From: Macrocystis pyrifera
Lineage: Eukaryota; Sar; Phaeophyceae; Laminariales; Laminariaceae
Assembly: GCA_031763025.1 (NCBI GenBank)
Contig: JASSKH010000003.1
Span: 17,038,477-17,102,476 of the forward strand
Direction of reading: 5' to 3'
DNA: 64,000 nt
This document shows positions 1 to 10,664 of the stretch, piece after piece. Position numbers and translations under genes: made by a program. Below the pieces are notes generated by a model that was not told the origin of the DNA, made no database searches, and worked only from the letters and a program-made list of their open reading frames with translations. Within the stretch, counting starts at the first letter, position 1; the number at the start of each line of letters is the position of its first letter.

Positions 1-2
1 CC

Positions 3-2330
3 GCGTTCCGTATTGTACCCTTCTGCTGCGCCCATCCTTCCGGAAACCGAGCAGGGGACCCTTCGGGAAAACCCTTGTGCTTCGCGCTGCCCTCAGCGCT
101 CACGGAAGAGCTGCAGCTTCTGCACAGGATGTACTCGTCCGAGATCGTGCGCGAAGGCGACGTCCTCCTCAACGTATTCCCGAAGCACCAGGCCGAGATC
201 GAAGAGTACCCCTACCCTGCCCCCGTGGAGGCCGTGCTCGACCCCGCACAGTTTGGCAGCCGATTGTGCGGCTGCCGCGCCGTCATCACCAGCCGGCTGC
301 ACGGGACCATCATTGGTCTGCACTCGGGCGTGCCCACCATAGCCGCCTGGCCCACCGGGGAGGGCAACAAGGTGCCGGACCTCATGAACGATGTCCTCCG
401 ATTCCCGGATCAGTTCTTGCTCGTGGGGGCCTCTCTGACCCGCGAGGCTCTGAACAAGAGGGTGGATATGATCCGAGCGTCCTACGCGGCTGGTCGCAGG
501 GAGCGACTGTTCATGAAGCTCGACTTCATCGCTCGGCACACCCAGGAGCAATCTTTCCACGTGCTCAAGGATGTGTTCGGGTTTGACATGCACGGGGGGC
601 TGAGCTCAGTGGACGATGCCACCGCAGGCCTATTCTGGAAGGAACCTGGGCACACGTCGCTCCTAGAAGGACAGCTTGCCGATGACGTTCAAGCGACTGA
701 GCCTGAGATGGTCAGGGGTCAAGACCCCGTGAAGAAGACACCCTCCGCGAACAAAGACAAGGCGGGACACAAAAGACCCCGCGGCCAACGGGGGGTGGGG
801 CCGGTGGACGGGAGACCCGTGACGGAGGCGGAAGGGGAGGAGCGGGGGGGGGGGGGCTCCGTTTTAGCCGGATCGGATAGCGAGCAGCAGGGGCGTTCTG
901 ACAGCTCTTTGACAAATAGGTCTCCGTGGGAGCGATGGGGGGGGGCGTGGGGAATGGGGAAGGCGGAGGCAGAGGCGGAGAAGCTGTCTCCGGGGGTGGG
1001 GGCAGAGGCGTCCTTCGCGGGGAGCTTTTACCTGTCGTTTCTGACGCTGCTCATGATAGCTCTGCTTGGGTTGCCGGCTCTGTCTTCTCTGGCGGCGGTC
1101 GAGACGCCGTCGCCACTTGGCCAAGGGGTGGTAGTGGCAGCGGGGGCGATTCCGGTGGACAAGGTGCCGGACTTCCTGGAAGGCAGGCTTCCTTCTGGTG
1201 CAGATGCTTCTGCTGTGGCGGTCCCGCCGTGCCGCTCCCTGATCGGGGAGCGGCGGCTGCGGTCAGCGGATGTGACGTTTTTCGGCGTGAACTACATCCT
1301 CTGGGTCGCGCTGTCGGTGGGATTCAACGCGTGCTGCAAGACTTACATGCGCGAGACGCGCAACCCGATGGCGCTGCTGGCCATCCAGGGTTGGGTCGGA
1401 ATAGCGATCCTCTGCTCCATGAACATTATCGCACGGTACCGGCAGCGAGGGGAGCTAATCCCTGGCCTGCCGTGTTCTTCCCGCCCTGCCTCCTCCACCA
1501 CCTTTTCGTTCTCGTCGTCCTTGCCCGCGCCTGCGTGGGCGGGGAAGTGTGGGCCCCGACAGCTCAAGCGCGTGGGTCGGAGCGTGTGGCAGGCGGGACT
1601 CCTGCACTCGAGCAACGCGGTGCTGACGAGCTGGTCCGTCCTCGTTGGCGGGGTGGCCGCCACGCATGCCCTCAAGGCCCTAGAGCCGGTAGCCGCGGCG
1701 GGCTTCTCGCGCTGGCTTCTGGGCTCTACCTTGCCGCCGCGCCGCGTGGCTGCCGTCGCTATCATCGTGCTAGGTCTGAGTATCTTGATGGTCCCGTTTC
1801 ATCTGCCGAGGTGGGCCGGGGGTAGCGGAGGCGCGGCTGCGGTGGTGGGTGTGCAGGACCTGGCGATGCCCGCGGTGGTGACGGCGTTCGCGTGCTGCGC
1901 GGTCGCCCTGAGAAACGTTTTGTTGAAGAGGCCGGACCCGCCGCCGCCGCCGCCCCTCCTGGGGTTGCTCGTATGCAGCGTCGTGGGTGCCGCGCTGGGA
2001 TCGCTGGCGCTGCTCGTGCCTTTTCTCCCTAGTAGTTGGGAGTGGAGTGGGGGGTCGGTGGTGCGAGCGAGCGGCTTCAACGCGGCTCTCTGCTCTGTGG
2101 GGTACAATCTGGCGTCGTTCAACCTCCTGTCTGAGCTGTCCCCCGTGGGGCACGCGGTGGGGAACGCGAGCAAGCGCGTCATTTTGTTTGCGTCCGGGTT
2201 ATTTTTGATGGGGGAGGAGGAGTCGGTGTCCCCGAGACAGCTGGCGGGCGCTTCTGTCGCTTTCTTGGGGTTGGCTAGTTACAACATAGCGGGAGCGAGC
2301 GCTCGGTCCGCGGCATTGCCTTCCCGGTGA
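3..2330 (+). CDS. Polysaccharide pyruvyl transferase - TPT-family transporter fusion (5' partial)
   Basis: One frame stays open from the window edge to the TGA at 2328-2330 (775 codons), so the true start lies upstream. Residues about 15-190 look like the C-terminal half of a polysaccharide pyruvyl transferase (CsaB-like), with the family hallmark ITSRLHGTIIGLHSGVPTI near residues 95-113. These enzymes move a ketal pyruvate from PEP onto a sugar. A low-complexity charged linker (about 200-335) follows, then an extra hydrophobic segment (about 340-368). A TPT/DMT-type transporter runs from about 420 to 765, with roughly eight further membrane segments and the family motifs THALKALEP and GHAVGNASKRVILF. 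The extra segment would let the enzyme face the lumen while the transporter keeps a cytosolic N-terminus; this is an inference. The linker contains a poly-G run (845-855), so an unrecognised intron there is possible. A nucleotide-sugar or triose-phosphate substrate is an alternative to PEP. Confidence 0.82.
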   Translation, partial: AFRIVPFCCAHPSGNRAGDPSGKPLCFALPSALTEELQLLHRMYSSEIVREGDVLLNVFPKHQAEIEEYPYPAPVEAVLDPAQFGSRLCGCRAVITSRLHGTIIGLHSGVPTIAAWPTGEGNKVPDLMNDVLRFPDQFLLVGASLTREALNKRVDMIRASYAAGRRERLFMKLDFIARHTQEQSFHVLKDVFGFDMHGGLSSVDDATAGLFWKEPGHTSLLEGQLADDVQATEPEMVRGQDPVKKTPSANKDKAGHKRPRGQRGVGPVDGRPVTEAEGEERGGGGSVLAGSDSEQQGRSDSSLTNRSPWERWGGAWGMGKAEAEAEKLSPGVGAEASFAGSFYLSFLTLLMIALLGLPALSSLAAVETPSPLGQGVVVAAGAIPVDKVPDFLEGRLPSGADASAVAVPPCRSLIGERRLRSADVTFFGVNYILWVALSVGFNACCKTYMRETRNPMALLAIQGWVGIAILCSMNIIARYRQRGELIPGLPCSSRPASSTTFSFSSSLPAPAWAGKCGPRQLKRVGRSVWQAGLLHSSNAVLTSWSVLVGGVAATHALKALEPVAAAGFSRWLLGSTLPPRRVAAVAIIVLGLSILMVPFHLPRWAGGSGGAAAVVGVQDLAMPAVVTAFACCAVALRNVLLKRPDPPPPPPLLGLLVCSVVGAALGSLALLVPFLPSSWEWSGGSVVRASGFNAALCSVGYNLASFNLLSELSPVGHAVGNASKRVILFASGLFLMGEEESVSPRQLAGASVAFLGLASYNIAGASARSAALPSR

Positions 2331-4848
2331 CTGACTTTTTTTTTTTTAACCGTACGCGCTACTGCTATGCTTCTGCCCTGCTCTGCCGTAGTGCTGAACT
2401 TTGTGGATTGTGTTGACAGCGAGTGACTTCTCTATCGCACGCGCTTCTGCTATGCTATTGGCGCTACTGTGCTGTAGTGCTGCACCTCATCTGTGTGTAG
2501 TGTTGCACCTGTGTGTAGTGCTGCACCTGTGTGTAGTGGTGACAGTGGATGACTTTTCCTCCCATCATACGCACTACTGCCATGCTGCTCCTGTGCTGTA
2601 GTGCTGCGTTCCCGTGTTGACGTGATTTTCGTCGTGCGATTTTTCGCGCAATTTGCACTTGCGGGCGTTAACGCATTGACGTCAGGAAAATGGATGGTTT
2701 GGTTTGATTTGCCCTCGTGTTAATTGTGTCGGTTGACGGAAGAGAGAGCGCTATGCCTCGCTGACCGCTGTTTTTTTCCGCGTTGACCGTAGTATGCGCG
2801 CGCCTCCCAAAGGTTCCTGACTCCAGCCTAAATTAGTTAGCCGCGACCGCGCAAACCTTTGCTGTCTTTTTGTGTTCTGCCTTGTGTGGCCGTGCTATTC
2901 TTTTCTTATATGTTCATCAGCGAATCGCGCACGATGTTTCGAACGATTTCGCGAGCGATTCTGTGGTTGTTTTTTTGCAGGCGTGTCTCGCCTGGTTTGT
3001 TTTATGGATTGTGTGATGTGAAATGGAAAAGACGCGTTTGCTGTGCGTCCGCCGCCCGTGCGTGCTCTTGGTATGTACGCTCGTGTTTTGAAGGAATTGT
3101 ATTGTCTTACTTGCGCTCTTTGATTGGTGGTGCCTCTTCTTTTCCAGATAGGTAATTGCGCTATGTTTGGGTTGTTTACGCGATTGAAAATCCTTGCGGC
3201 GCGGCGGGCACAAGCACACGAGGTGCTACTTTTTCCTCTGCCCCTTTTCACTCGGCTAGAAACTGGCTAGACGCCGGAGGAGGCTTTGTATATGTTGATT
3301 GGAATCGGTGGCATTTTTTGTGCGTGCTATATACGGTTGGTGTGCATTCTATGGCAGGAGGAAGGGTTGCGATGGCCGGTGTTGGCATGGACGCACTGGT
3401 TTCTTTTTTCGCTTTCGTCGTTACCCTCGAGCGATCGCGTGTTAGTCCCTTTGGGATGGCGGTGGCGGGCGTTGTCATGGCGCAGTCGGTACAATCGTCT
3501 TATCCCTGTTGTGCTGTTGCGTCGTCCCGTCACCGCCCCCGTGCGAGCGATCGTATATTACTGTAGGTGTGTCACGCGTGGGTATCGACGTTTTTAGTTT
3601 TAGTTTTTTTAGGGAGTTGCAGTAAAAAACGTTTTAGCCTATGTTTTGGCTGGTGGAGGGGGGGGGGTTCGCATAGAGCAGAGGGAGAGGGGGGAGGAGT
3701 CGGGGCTACAAAGTGAGTGTAATGGTGGGTGGTTGAGTGCCTCATGGGGGAACCCGATTGTTTTCCTGGCTATCTTTACGTGCAGCAGGAGCACTCAGTA
3801 GTGGGGATATTAATAATGGTTGTTGTGTGGGCGTTTACTACGATAGTACTGATAGGGCATTGACTGATTGCCAGCCGCGCAGCAGTTTACCTTTTTACTT
3901 GAGGAGGGTGGTGGTGCGTAGTGACCATATACCTGGTAGGTGTGTTGCGTGTTTGGCTGGTTCGATTGACTAGCTGGCTTGACCGTCTGGCTGGCGGCGC
4001 ACACGTGAGTATAGTAGTGCTTACTTAAAAGCAGTGGCAACACGGCAGTTGCCTGTACGCTACAGAAAGACATCTCGTGCCCGCAGTTTTCCTTAAAGTA
4101 GGTAAAAAATTAAGTTAGTACAAGAAAACACTATCTTACCAGGTAGGTAGTTGGTTGCCTGCCAAGTAACACTATATTGAGGCTCGCTCACCGTTAAAGT
4201 TGTGGTTTGGAGAAAAGGAGAAGGGTGGGTATTTGTTTTAGTTTTTTTTGCAGTAGGTTTCATAAAACATGTGATGGCCTTATGGTGGTGTTTCACACGC
4301 TCTCACCGTGGAAGTTGCGTAATGGAGAAGGGAGAAGGATTAGCATTTTATTTTATTTTCAGCATGGGTTTATAGATGTAATGTGGAGGCGTTACCATTT
4401 TCTTGTGACCGAGGTACCCACCAGGTACATAGCCTAGCTCTATCAGCATACATACGTAGCCACTGTAGTGCACCTCTCTGCTTCATTTTCTACCGGTATC
4501 CACGATGGAGTCTTGTACCTGGTACGTGATTGTCTTCGCAATGGATTGGTTGTTGATATGTCCATCTTGTTCCCTATATGGTGTTGATCGAGACTATTAG
4601 TATAATACTACTGTAAGCTATAATACGTGCCTGGCGAGAATGACTCACCTTGCGGGGAAAACAAGACGGCATCGAAAGTCGTTTGTACCCTCTGTTTTTC
4701 TCATATGCCCGTCTGTGTTAGACCTTGTGGTTGGAAGCGGTTACATCTGTTTGTCTGTTATTCCACCCACCCCCTTGATTACTTTCCTCCTTCGTTCTTC
4801 TACCCCATGCCTATTATAGTCGTAACTCAGATCAGGGATAATATATCC
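2331..4848. other. Downstream flank without recognisable gene
   Basis: No domain or splice-supported reading frame was found. 2350-2620 is a degenerate tandem region built from words such as CTGCTATGCT and GTAGTGCTGCACCTGTGTGT, the latter three times in a row around 2491-2542. It could be the 3' UTR of the fusion gene plus repeat DNA. A G-run lies at 3658-3668. Confidence 0.5.
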
Positions 4849-4868
4849 CCCCCCCCCCCCCCCCCCCC

Positions 4869-5088
4869 AACGCGTACGAAAATCCGCCTCACAAGCGGTT
4901 CTTAGTAGGATGCAGCTCACCCTTCATGCTACTCTCCCCACTCCTCACGGCGCTTCGCGCTTGGTGCAAGCAATATCTGCCTGGTCGGTGAAAACCCGAC
5001 GTGCTCCGTCCCGGCATTGCAGGGATGCGAGGGTCTATGGTCATATGACTACGGCCATGCATGATATTGAGTACACCCCCCCCCCCCC
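4869..5088 (+). repeat. Poly-C-tailed SINE, copy 1 (5'-truncated)
   Basis: It shares the core GGATGCAGCTCACCCTTCATG, GGTGAAAACCCGAC and ATGCATGATATTGAGTACAC with the other copies and ends in a C-tract (5076-5088). Its truncated 5' side directly follows another C-tract (4849-4868). About 60 bp downstream of the tail (ACGCGTACG then GCGCGC and a T-run) are shared with copy 2. Confidence 0.75.
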
Positions 5089-5369
5089 ACGCGTACGATG
5101 CGCGCTTTTTTTTTATCACGAGAAGGGATCGGCGTTTCCTGTTTTATCAATTTGTAGAACTGAGTCTCTGTTTTGGTAAATGCAAATTTGTCTGTCTGTC
5201 TGTCTGTCCGCAAGGCTTATATTTTCGAACACTTTTCAATGTCCGATGTATAAGCTCGTTACAAATGATACTCGTACGACGTATTCGACCCTTACGGACC
5301 TTATATACTGAAACATATCACACCACCAGGCAAATTTTGCCATATAATACATCCATGACATCGTACCAT

Positions 5370-5560
5370 GGTACCATACCGCAAACGTACCATACCATAT
5401 ACTGTGTTTTTCCCGTACCATACCGTCAACACATACCATACCACATACGGTGGTTTTCCCATATTCCCATATACCATACCACCAACATATCCCATATTCC
5501 CATATACCATACAACTAACATATCCCATATACCATACCACCAACTTATCCCATATCCCAT
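5370..5560. repeat. TACCATA simple-sequence region
   Basis: It consists of irregular reiterations of ACCATACCATATACC and CCCATATTCCCATATACC. Short open frames across it are by-products of the repeat. Confidence 0.85.
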
Positions 5561-5778
5561 ACCGAGTTGGGGAGACGTCTATACACGAGACCAGGTGCCT
5601 GCTATTGCTGTAGTGCCGTCTTGTGGTGCAAGGGTGGCGATGAATACAAGAGTTGGCTCAGACGCCCATACCGAGTCGGGTAGACGTCTATACACCAGGC
5701 CAGGTGCCTGCTACTGCTGTAGTGCTGTCTTGCTGCGCAAGGGTGGCGATGAATACAAGAGTTGGCTCAGACGCTAGG
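5561..5778. repeat. 109-bp tandem duplication
   Basis: Two copies start at 5561 and 5670 (ACCGAGT then GACGTCTATACAC, ending TTGGCTCAGACGC). They differ at only a few positions. Confidence 0.85.
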
Positions 5779-5864
5779 GGTCCTACGCTCAGTGCAGCGC
5801 ATTGGCCGCTGGTGTGCACGAAATAGATGAAAAACATTATCTACGAGTTTACTACTGCTGTATC

Positions 5865-7188
5865 CGTCTCGAATGGCAAAAAATGGGCTTTTTTTCAGGT
5901 TTGGGAGGATACCGTAGGACGCCGCCGCCTAGCTCTGAGCATGCATCCACCTCATTTCTTCGAGCCCGTCATCTATACTAGTTGATCTTTCCCGCCACCG
6001 AGCGGGTTGCCCGTGGGCAGAGTCTCTGTCGAGATCGAGCGTCTATCGTCTATCGTCGCACGAACAGGTCTTTTACAGTTGATGTACAACAAACGTCGAT
6101 CGTTTATCGTCGCACGAGCAGGTCTTTCACAGTACAACAAACGTGTCGAATGGTAAAAAATGGGCTTCTTTTCAGGTTTGGGAGGATACCGTAGGATACC
6201 GCCGGCAAGCTCTTGCCCCCTAGAGCATGCATCCACCTCATTTCTTCGAGTCCGTCATCTATACTAGTTGATCTTACCCGCCACCGCGCGGGTTGCCCGT
6301 GGGCTGAGTCTCTGTCGAGATCGAGCATCTGTCGTGTGTCGTCGCACGAGCTGAAATAATACTTTTTTGGTGTACTTCGCGTTTCCATTCGCGTACTATA
6401 GCAGGTCTTTTACAGTACAACAGGAGTGGGTTACTTTTTGTGCCACAGCAAAATTATCGATGAGTACTACTGTAGTGCAGAGTGATGTATCCGTCTCGAA
6501 TGGCGAAAAATGGGCTTTTTTCAGGTTTGGGAGGATACCATAGGACGCCGCCGGCGAGCTCTTGCCCCCCAGAGCATGTATCTACCTCATTTCTTCGAGC
6601 CCGTCATCTATACTAGTTGATCTTGCCCGCCACCGCGCGGGTTGTCCGTGGGCTGAGTCTCTGTCGAGATCGAGCGTCTATCGTGTATCGTCGCACGAGC
6701 TGAAATAATACTTTTTTGGTGTACTTCGCGTTTCCATTCGCGTACTATAGCAGGTATTTTACAGTACAACAGGAGTGGGTTACTTTTTGTGCCACAGCAA
6801 AATTATCGATGAGTACTACTGTAGTGCAGAGTGATGTATCCGTCTCGAATGGCGAAAAATGGGCTTTTTTCAGTTTTGGGAGGATACCATAGGACGCCGC
6901 CGGCGAGCTCTTGCCCCCCAGAGCATGTATCTACCTCATTTCTTCGAGCCCGTCATCTATACTAGTTGATCTTGCCCGCCACCGCGTGGGTTGTCCGTGG
7001 GCTGAGTCTCTGTCGAGATCGAGCGTCTATCGTGTATCGTCGCACGAGCTGAAATAATACTTTTTTGGTGTACTTCGCGTTTCCATTCGCATACTATAGC
7101 AGGTCTTTTACAGTACAACAGGAGTGAGTTACTTTTTGTGCCACAGCAAAATTATCTACGAGTACTACTTCAGTTGTAGTGCTGTATG
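5865..7188. repeat. ~349-bp tandem repeat, four units (R349)
   Basis: Units begin at 5865, 6142, 6492 and 6841 with CGTCTCGAATGG(C/T) followed by AAAAATGGGC. A fifth partial start is at 7189. The two central units are nearly identical at 349 and 348 bp; the first is shorter (277 bp). Each holds GGGAGGATACC, ATCTATACTAGTTGATCTT and CTGTCGAGATCGAGC. No coding potential was recognised. Pieces of the same sequence occur near 8343-8450 and, inverted, at 37830-38050, so it is a dispersed family that expanded here. Confidence 0.85.
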
Positions 7189-7864
7189 CGTCTCGATTGA
7201 CAAAAAAAATGCGTACTATCGCAGGTCTTTTACAGCAGCGAAAGGCAAAAAACGGGCTTTTTTTCGGGTTTGGGGGGATACCGTAGGACGCCGCCGGCAG
7301 CGGCGGATTACTTTATACTTTTCGCCTTAATTTACTTGCGATCCTCATCGTATGTTTCGTTACTCGCAAATAATACAATAAATAACCGCCAGTTGAAAAT
7401 ACATGTCAATCTGTCGAATGTGTAACAACCCACAAAATGTTTTTCATTGGCCAAAAAAGGCTCGTCATCCGCATGCTATAGCAGTAGAGCCTGGTATTAG
7501 TATAGGGCTACCCTATGTATACCCCCTATACGATATGATATTTCCATAGTACTTACGAAGTCATGTTTTTTGCCCCCTAGAGCATGCATCCACCTCATTT
7601 CTCATTCGGTTAACAACAACTTCGCATACTATAGCACAAGCAGGTATTTTGCATTACAACAACAGGAGGAGTGGATTACTTCTTGTGCGACAACAAATTA
7701 TTTACGAGTACTATTAAAAAATTGCATACGAACTATCGTAGGTCTTTTACAACAACCGCAGTTAGTTGATTACTTTCTACTTTTCGCCTTTATTTGTATT
7801 TTGCGACCCTCGTCGTATGTTTCGGTACTCGCAAAAATAATGACCCAAAATTGCATCATACTAT
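7189..7864. other. Degraded R349-like sequence
   Basis: Fragments such as GCGTACTATCGCAGGTCTTTTACA and TTGCCCCCTAGAGCATGCATC recur from the R349 units, scrambled with AT-rich sequence. No gene was seen. Confidence 0.5.
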
Positions 7865-8206
7865 TGTTATGAGGCTTAGATTGGGTAGGCGATTGGTTAA
7901 CCTTTTACCTTTAGCCCAACGGAGTAAGACCTTAACAAATGGCGACGACGGCAGAACATGGGTCGTTGGTCGTGAGTTCGAATCTCACGTCCACCATGAA
8001 ATCGCTTTTTAAAGAAAAGTGAATTTCCTCATGTCAAGAATCTGATAAAATACTGCTGGATCCCCAGAAATTGGAACCGCGTGTTGGTGTCACGGGTCGA
8101 CCCGTATATCCGGTCGGTTCCAGGGGGGGAGAGTGTTATGAGGCTTAGACTGGGTAGGCGATTGGTTAACCTTTTACCTTTAGCCCAACGGACTAAGACC
8201 TTAACA
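7865..8206 (+). mobile_element. TRIM-type miniature LTR element 1
   Basis: This 342 bp element is bounded by 73-bp terminal direct repeats (7865-7937 and 8134-8206) that begin TGTTATGAGG, end CCTTAACA and differ at two positions, so the insertion looks young. A 4-bp target duplication CTAT flanks it (7861-7864, 8207-8210). A candidate primer-binding site starts TGGCGACGACGGC two bases inside the left repeat, and a polypurine tract GGGGGGGAGAG abuts the right one. There is no coding capacity. An A-box-like TAGCCCAACGG (7912-7922), a B box GTTCGAATCTC (7976-7986) and a T-run near 8006-8010 look like a tRNA-type pol III unit spanning repeat and interior. As a non-coding element it looks structurally whole. 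Confidence 0.82.
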
Positions 8207-8342
8207 CTATCGTAGGTCTTTTACAACAACAGCAGTTAGTTGATTACTTTCTACTTTTCGCCTTTTTTGTATTTTGCGATCCTCATCGTATGCTTCGGTA
8301 CTCGCAAAAATAATAACCCGGCAGTTGAAAATACGTCAATCT

Positions 8343-8450
8343 GTCGAATGTGAAACACATAACAAAAAATGGGCTTTTTTCAGGTTTGGAAGGATACCGT
8401 AGGACGCCGGCGGCAAGCTCTTGCCCCCTAGAGCATGCATCCACCTCAGT
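8343..8450 (+). repeat. R349 fragment
   Basis: It shares GTCGAATG, AAAAATGGGCTTTTTTCAGG, GGATACCGTAGGACGCCG and AGAGCATGCATCCACCTCA with the tandem units at 5865-7188. Confidence 0.7.
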
Positions 8451-8864
8451 TCTCATTTCGCCAACAACAACTATTTCGCGGTACAGAGATCTCTTGTCAA
8501 TCTGTCGTTTACTTGTTGTAATATACAACCGACATGTTTTGCTTTGGCCAAGAGAGCGTCGTCAGCTTTCTGACTGATTGTTGGAGATCTCTCCCCGTTC
8601 ATGTTTCGTTTTTCATTGGGCAACAGTCTTGTATTTAGCCTTGCAACCCCAATTACACCTCAATGATATCGATTCCATTGCTGCGGTACTGGTGCGGGTG
8701 CTCGTTCCGTCTTCGTGTGCTGCTGCTGGATGCATGTCCCCGCCGAGTACGATAACAAGTGGTGCCGATAGTCAACAAATAGACGCTCTGCCTGAGCCAA
8801 GAACACAGCACTCTGGGGTTCCGTCTGTGCTGGTCCCGACTGGCCTCTCCCGTCACTCTCAACA
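8451..8864. other. No recognisable gene
   Basis: A modest open frame (8578-9021) crosses this stretch but runs into the SINE copy downstream and shows no domain or splice signal. It is treated as non-coding. Confidence 0.4.
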
Positions 8865-9304
8865 ACTCCACCTGCGACTGCACAAAAAAAGAGACAAGCA
8901 AACTGAGAACAGCGCTCGAATGCATTATTTCATCGAGAGCAATAACAATCACGTAGTGTTCAAGGTAAGGCACCCAAGAGGCAGTTACATACTACTCCCA
9001 TTATTGCTGTCTCTGGAATAAGTGACTATACCGGAAATTAAACTAACTCATTGAAGCTGTCATCCATATGCAAGTCCGCCTCACAAGCGAATCTTGGTAG
9101 GATGCAGCTCACCCTTCATGCGACTCGCCAGACACATCACGGCGCTTCGCGCTTGGTACAAGCAATGTCTGCCTGGTCGGTGAAAACCCGACATGCTCCG
9201 TCCCGGCATTGTAGGGATGCGAGGGTCTATGGTCATACGACTGCGGCCATGTATGAGATCGAGTACATCTCTCCTTTCGAGTACACCCCCCCCCCCCCCC
9301 CCCG
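8865..9304 (+). repeat. Poly-C-tailed SINE, copy 2
   Basis: It contains the longer internal region (GTTCAAGGTAAGGCACCCA, then a TGTCTCTGGAA word and TCATCCATATGCAAG) followed by the common 3' core. It ends TCGAGTACA plus a C-tract (about 9286-9303). The 5' limit is approximate. Confidence 0.7.
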
Positions 9305-10040
9305 CCACGCGTACGGTGCGCGCCTTTTTTATCGCGAGAAGGGTTCAGCGTTTCCTGCCCTCGTCGACTCGCATCGAGTTGTGCTTAACCACGTTGTTAT
9401 TAACAGGCGCTCCCGACAGTTGGTGTATTTTCGAGAAATGAAAACGCACAAGGTATACACGGCCAACAGAAAGTACACGACAATCCTTGCATTTTCGTCC
9501 ATAATGATACTTTTTTTACGAGGACCCAACAAGCAAAAGACCGAAGTATTGACTTCAGTTAACTTTTGGCGGTGCCTTGTGAGCCGTCTATGGTACTGGT
9601 ACAGCATCTCCCTGTCTTTTTATTTTGGCTGGAAGCAGCTTTCAAGTTTTTGAGATCCCGGGAAAGAGAAGAGGTGGCCAAAACGTCGAGAATGGTTATT
9701 GCATGAAGTCCGACCCCTGACCCGACCCGACCCGACCGACCCGCATCGGTCTGCATGTCTGCCGCGTGTTGGCTGTCATCTGTGAGCATGTGGTTGGAAG
9801 CGGGTGATGATAATTTGGAAGATAATGATGACAACTGATTCAGGGCCATCAGGCCCCCTCTACTGGCCTGCTGCACGTGACGTGACATGGAGGCATCCGG
9901 TGAGGGCCCGCTACAGTGCGGGGCCTGCTCTTTTTTTAGAGTGATCCCGTTTTGGTGCCCTGTCCCAGCGTGAGACGAAGTCGTGACCAGCGATTTTCAC
10001 CTTTTTCACAGTAGTTGCGTGGTGTGGCCACAAACTATTA
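9305..10040. other. No recognisable gene; CCGAC simple repeat
   Basis: 9711-9745 is a short CCCGA repeat. The first 60 bp are shared with the sequence downstream of SINE copy 1. Nothing else was identified. Confidence 0.5.
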
Positions 10041-10139
10041 CGGGGGGCCATAGTAAATAGGACCAAATATTGAAAGTAAAAATAGGTAAATATATAGGTT
10101 TTTATGTATACCATAGGTCCTATTAACTATGGACCCCCG
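10041..10139. mobile_element. Tc1/mariner-type MITE, copy 1
   Basis: This is a ~100 bp element with ~26-bp inverted ends, CGGGGGGCCATAGTAAATAG on the left and the inverse ending CCCCCG on the right, flanked by TA-like dinucleotides. The core is AT-rich (AAATATATAGGTTTTTATG-like). Confidence 0.85.
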
Positions 10140-10396
10140 TGACCGGTGATAGCAAGTACCGACAAGTACCGGATTAGAGTGGGACCCGCACTCTAGTCCG
10201 GTGCATTGCTGTCTGTCTATGTTCCTCTCCAACAGGTCAACAGTTGTGTATTAATGAGTTCAAGCTTGCTGCAGTGTGGAATGCACGAAGGACGAAAGAA
10301 GAACATCTCTGTCGATCAATTATAATTAATAGGCACTATTTATCCCCACTATAAGAGAGCAAGACGTTTCGTGCCCGAAGTTTTGACGAACTATTG

Positions 10397-10496
10397 CGGA
10401 GGACCTATAGTAAATAGGACCTCCGGCACAAGCAAAGAGCTATGTGCTACCCTTTTTTTACTAAGAATATTTTGTCCTATTTACCATGGTCCCCCG
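10397..10496. mobile_element. Tc1/mariner-type MITE, copy 2
   Basis: Same family as 10041-10139, with the left end altered. The right end GGTCCCCCG is followed by TA. Confidence 0.75.
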
Positions 10497-10664
10497 TAAT
10501 ACATTCTTTCCTCCTGGTAGTCTGCATGTGATACTTCACGTTGTACCTCGATTTTTTTTTAATTTCCCAAATAGAGACAAACTTCCTGAATTCTGCAGCT
10601 TCAGATTGGTCTTCCTCACATACGGACTGTACATTCTGCATGAGGCCATATAAAACCCCTATCA

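Noticed and set aside
93-593. Opposite-strand frame of 166 codons.
   Set aside because: It is antisense to the pyruvyl transferase domain and has no domain of its own.
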